Below the pieces are notes generated by a model. That model saw only the letters and a program-made list of their open reading frames with translations. It searched no databases and was not told where the DNA came from. 15,931 bases of DNA from an uncultured Methanobacteriaceae archaeon (GTDB lineage Archaea; Methanobacteriota; Methanobacteria; Methanobacteriales; Methanobacteriaceae). Positions 14,738 to 15,931 of the stretch are shown piece by piece (positions within the stretch are counted from its first letter, which is position 1; each line of letters begins with the position of its first letter). The stretch covers positions 1 through 15,931 of the forward strand of contig CAMYKT010000035.1 of the NCBI GenBank assembly GCA_947259185.1. Direction: 5' to 3'. A program made the position numbers and the translations under genes.

Positions 14738-15291
14738 TATTTACCACCCCATTTGATGGTTAAAGTTTTAAGGCATGCATTAGATCCCACGTGGTCAATA
14801 TCCAGTTTGCCCTTTATACTCATAACTTCCTCAACAGCTCCCACCATATAACCATATAACAGATAACAGAGTGGTCCTTTTTGAGGTAATCCTGTTCTAC
14901 GCAAGGTTTGTCTTACCACACAATCCATGAATAGAAGTTTCACTACTGTTTCATCCCCTTTTTCAATGGTATAATTTTCCTGTCCTGATGGTTTCCACAT
15001 TTCAAAGTAAAATTCAACTCCTAAAATATCACTAAGTTCCTGCATGGCCTGTTCCAGGTTGTCAGTTTTTTCCATGAGTTTTCCAGCATCGTGTCCCATT
15101 CTTTTGCCGGCCTGGTAGACAATAGCATTTGCTCCCCTTCCAGAAACCTGTTCCAGTGCACTGGACATAGATCCCACGAATTTCATCAAAACATGCAGTG
15201 CTTCTTCATAATCTGATATGTCTCCCCCGGTTTCCTTAGGAATCATTTCAGGTTTAAAAGTGCCCCTTATCTCTTCCATTTCCATTTCCAT
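14737..15291 (-). CDS. Stand-alone V4R (4-vinyl reductase / hydrocarbon-binding) domain protein
   Basis: 184 residues. The C-terminal half matches the V4R pattern: C124 in DCVVRQTL, C142 in KGPLCYLLYGYMVGAVEEV, and a final NACLKTLTIKW with C173. The Cys usually found before the last one is replaced by His (DIDH167VGSNAC). The N-terminal half (MKFVGSMSSALEQ, IVYQAGKRMGHDAG) is the normal lead-in of this domain; no DNA-binding domain is attached, unlike the methanogen regulator MsvR. V4R domains bind small hydrophobic ligands or metal, or sense redox state. Between a ferredoxin and a hydrogenase subunit it could be an assembly factor, sensor or structural subunit; this is inference. Three ATG codons stand in tandem (MEMEME); the first has GGGGT upstream. 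Confidence 0.8.
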   Translation of the reverse strand: MEMEMEEIRGTFKPEMIPKETGGDISDYEEALHVLMKFVGSMSSALEQVSGRGANAIVYQAGKRMGHDAGKLMEKTDNLEQAMQELSDILGVEFYFEMWKPSGQENYTIEKGDETVVKLLFMDCVVRQTLRRTGLPQKGPLCYLLYGYMVGAVEEVMSIKGKLDIDHVGSNACLKTLTIKWGGK

Positions 15292-15301
15292 TTGTATACC
15301 C

Positions 15302-15553
15302 CTAGATAATTTTGTTTAAAACATCACTGACCTTACGGTCAATGTATAATCGTTTAGCCACATGTATATCACGATGTTCCAGAGCCTGGGACGGGCAAAT
15401 CTCATGACAGGATAAGCAAGCCATGCAATCATCTGCATTTATCACTTCGCTTTTCCACTTTTCCTCATTCATCTGGTAAACGTCACTGGGACAGTCATCC
15501 ACACAGGATCCACACCCCACACATGCATCTTCATCAACCATAATTTCCACCAT
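15302..15553 (-). CDS. 2[4Fe-4S] ferredoxin
   Basis: 83-residue electron carrier and first gene of the hydrogenase operon. Both cluster motifs are complete: C11-x2-C14-x2-C17-x3-C21-P (CVGCGSCVDDCP) and C43-x2-C46-x2-C49-x3-C53-P (CMACLSCHEICP). A C-terminal extension of about 30 residues (HRDIHVAKRLYIDRKVSDVL) goes beyond a minimal ferredoxin and may be used to bind a partner. GAGGGGA lies 5 nt before the ATG. It ends 10 nt before the V4R gene. From position it is the likely electron partner of the hydrogenase, replacing or adding to the MvhD/MvhB carriers of standard Mvh operons (inference). Confidence 0.9.
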   Translation of the reverse strand: MVEIMVDEDACVGCGSCVDDCPSDVYQMNEEKWKSEVINADDCMACLSCHEICPSQALEHRDIHVAKRLYIDRKVSDVLNKII

Positions 15554-15640
15554 TATTTCCCCTCTTTTCTTTTATAATCCAATTGAATGCCTTCTTCTTT
15601 TAAATAATTTCCACTAAAATATTAAAATGGAAATATTTTA

Positions 15641-15654
15641 AATGAATATTCATT
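15641..15654. promoter_or_regulatory. 14-bp palindrome upstream of the ferredoxin-hydrogenase operon
   Basis: AATGAATATTCATT is a perfect palindrome about 90-100 nt upstream of the first ATG of the operon. It could be an operator for the hydrogenase genes, but AT-rich DNA yields such palindromes by chance. Confidence 0.3.
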
Positions 15655-15840
15655 ATTAATAACAAATAACTGTTTCGATATGGTTTTTAATAATAATAAT
15701 ACAAATTTAATTATATATAATAAAATACTCAATAAAAAGTGGATTTCTATATCTGGAAATAAATAAGGAGTAAGGATAAAAAAAAATATTTAATGTCTTT
15801 AAATTGAATTCAAAGATATTACAGTGTAATAATTAAAATA

Positions 15841-15857
15841 GAGGCTGTCTCATAATT
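15841..15857. mobile_element. Possible insertion-sequence terminus
   Basis: GAGGCTGTCTCATAATT resembles the GAGGCTGTCTCA-type terminal inverted repeats of several DDE-transposase insertion sequences, as I remember them. It is a GC-rich island in AT-rich DNA. If so, the element runs to the right, out of the window; no transposase reading frame is visible in the 74 remaining bases. Confidence 0.35.
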
Positions 15858-15931
15858 AATTTTTTATTATTTTTTTCTATTTATTTTATATTAGTGTTTT
15901 TAAGGGTTAGTTTTATATTCTAGTAGTGTTT

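Larger units (their letters stand above)
15554..15931. other. AT-rich non-coding region upstream of the hydrogenase operon
   Basis: I see no gene here. Reading toward the operon, there is a TATA-like TTATATATAATT (complement of about 15709-15720), a 14-bp palindrome (15641-15654), a spaced repeat AAAATATT/AATATTTT (15617-15624 and 15632-15639), and a GATTATAAAAG element about 20 nt before the ferredoxin ATG. A small dyad ATTAC-AGT-GTAAT lies at 15818-15830. The last 90 nt are T-rich and may belong to a mobile element. The operon promoter is somewhere in 15560-15730 but cannot be fixed by eye. Confidence 0.5.

Overview
This window looks like a chromosomal segment of a hydrogenotrophic methanogen of the order Methanobacteriales, most likely a mesophilic Methanobacterium-like archaeon. 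The DNA is AT-rich, with long A/T runs between genes. It uses archaeal TATA-like promoters and GGTGA or GAGG ribosome binding sites. It carries several genes typical of methanogens: archaeal riboflavin synthase RibC, the methanofuran enzyme MfnB, an iron-sulfur flavoprotein and an Mvh-like [NiFe] hydrogenase. From memory, the order pyrF / cbiM-N-Q-O / ribC resembles the corresponding region of Methanothermobacter thermautotrophicus; I could not check this by alignment.

Layout, left to right. A truncated pyrF (orotidine-5'-phosphate decarboxylase) points off the left edge on the minus strand. A divergent intergenic region with a GC-rich hairpin separates it from a plus-strand block. That block begins with a complete cobalt/nickel ECF importer (cbiM, cbiN, cbiQ, cbiO), followed by ribC and an iron-sulfur flavoprotein. 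Next comes a glycosylation cluster: a DPM1-like GT2 enzyme, a DUF2304 membrane protein and a GT4 glycosyltransferase. An overlapping redox pair follows, a two-CCG-domain protein (LutA/HdrB type) and a LUD-domain dicluster ferredoxin protein (LutB type). After about 280 nt of AT-rich non-coding DNA come mfnB (TTG start), guaB (IMP dehydrogenase) and a mobA-like gene that has no conventional start codon.

The right third is a convergent minus-strand operon reading ferredoxin, stand-alone V4R-domain protein, hydrogenase small subunit, hydrogenase large subunit. It ends in a palindromic hairpin terminator shared with the end of mobA. The last ~380 nt are non-coding, with a palindrome upstream of the operon and a sequence near the edge that may be the terminus of an insertion sequence.

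Most genes are housekeeping or cofactor genes: pyrimidine and purine nucleotides, cobalt for corrinoids, riboflavin for F420 and flavins, methanofuran, and Mo/W cofactor. The least ordinary parts are the hydrogenase operon, which encodes no MvhD but includes its own ferredoxin and a V4R protein; the LutA/LutB-like pair without LutC; and the missing start codon of mobA.
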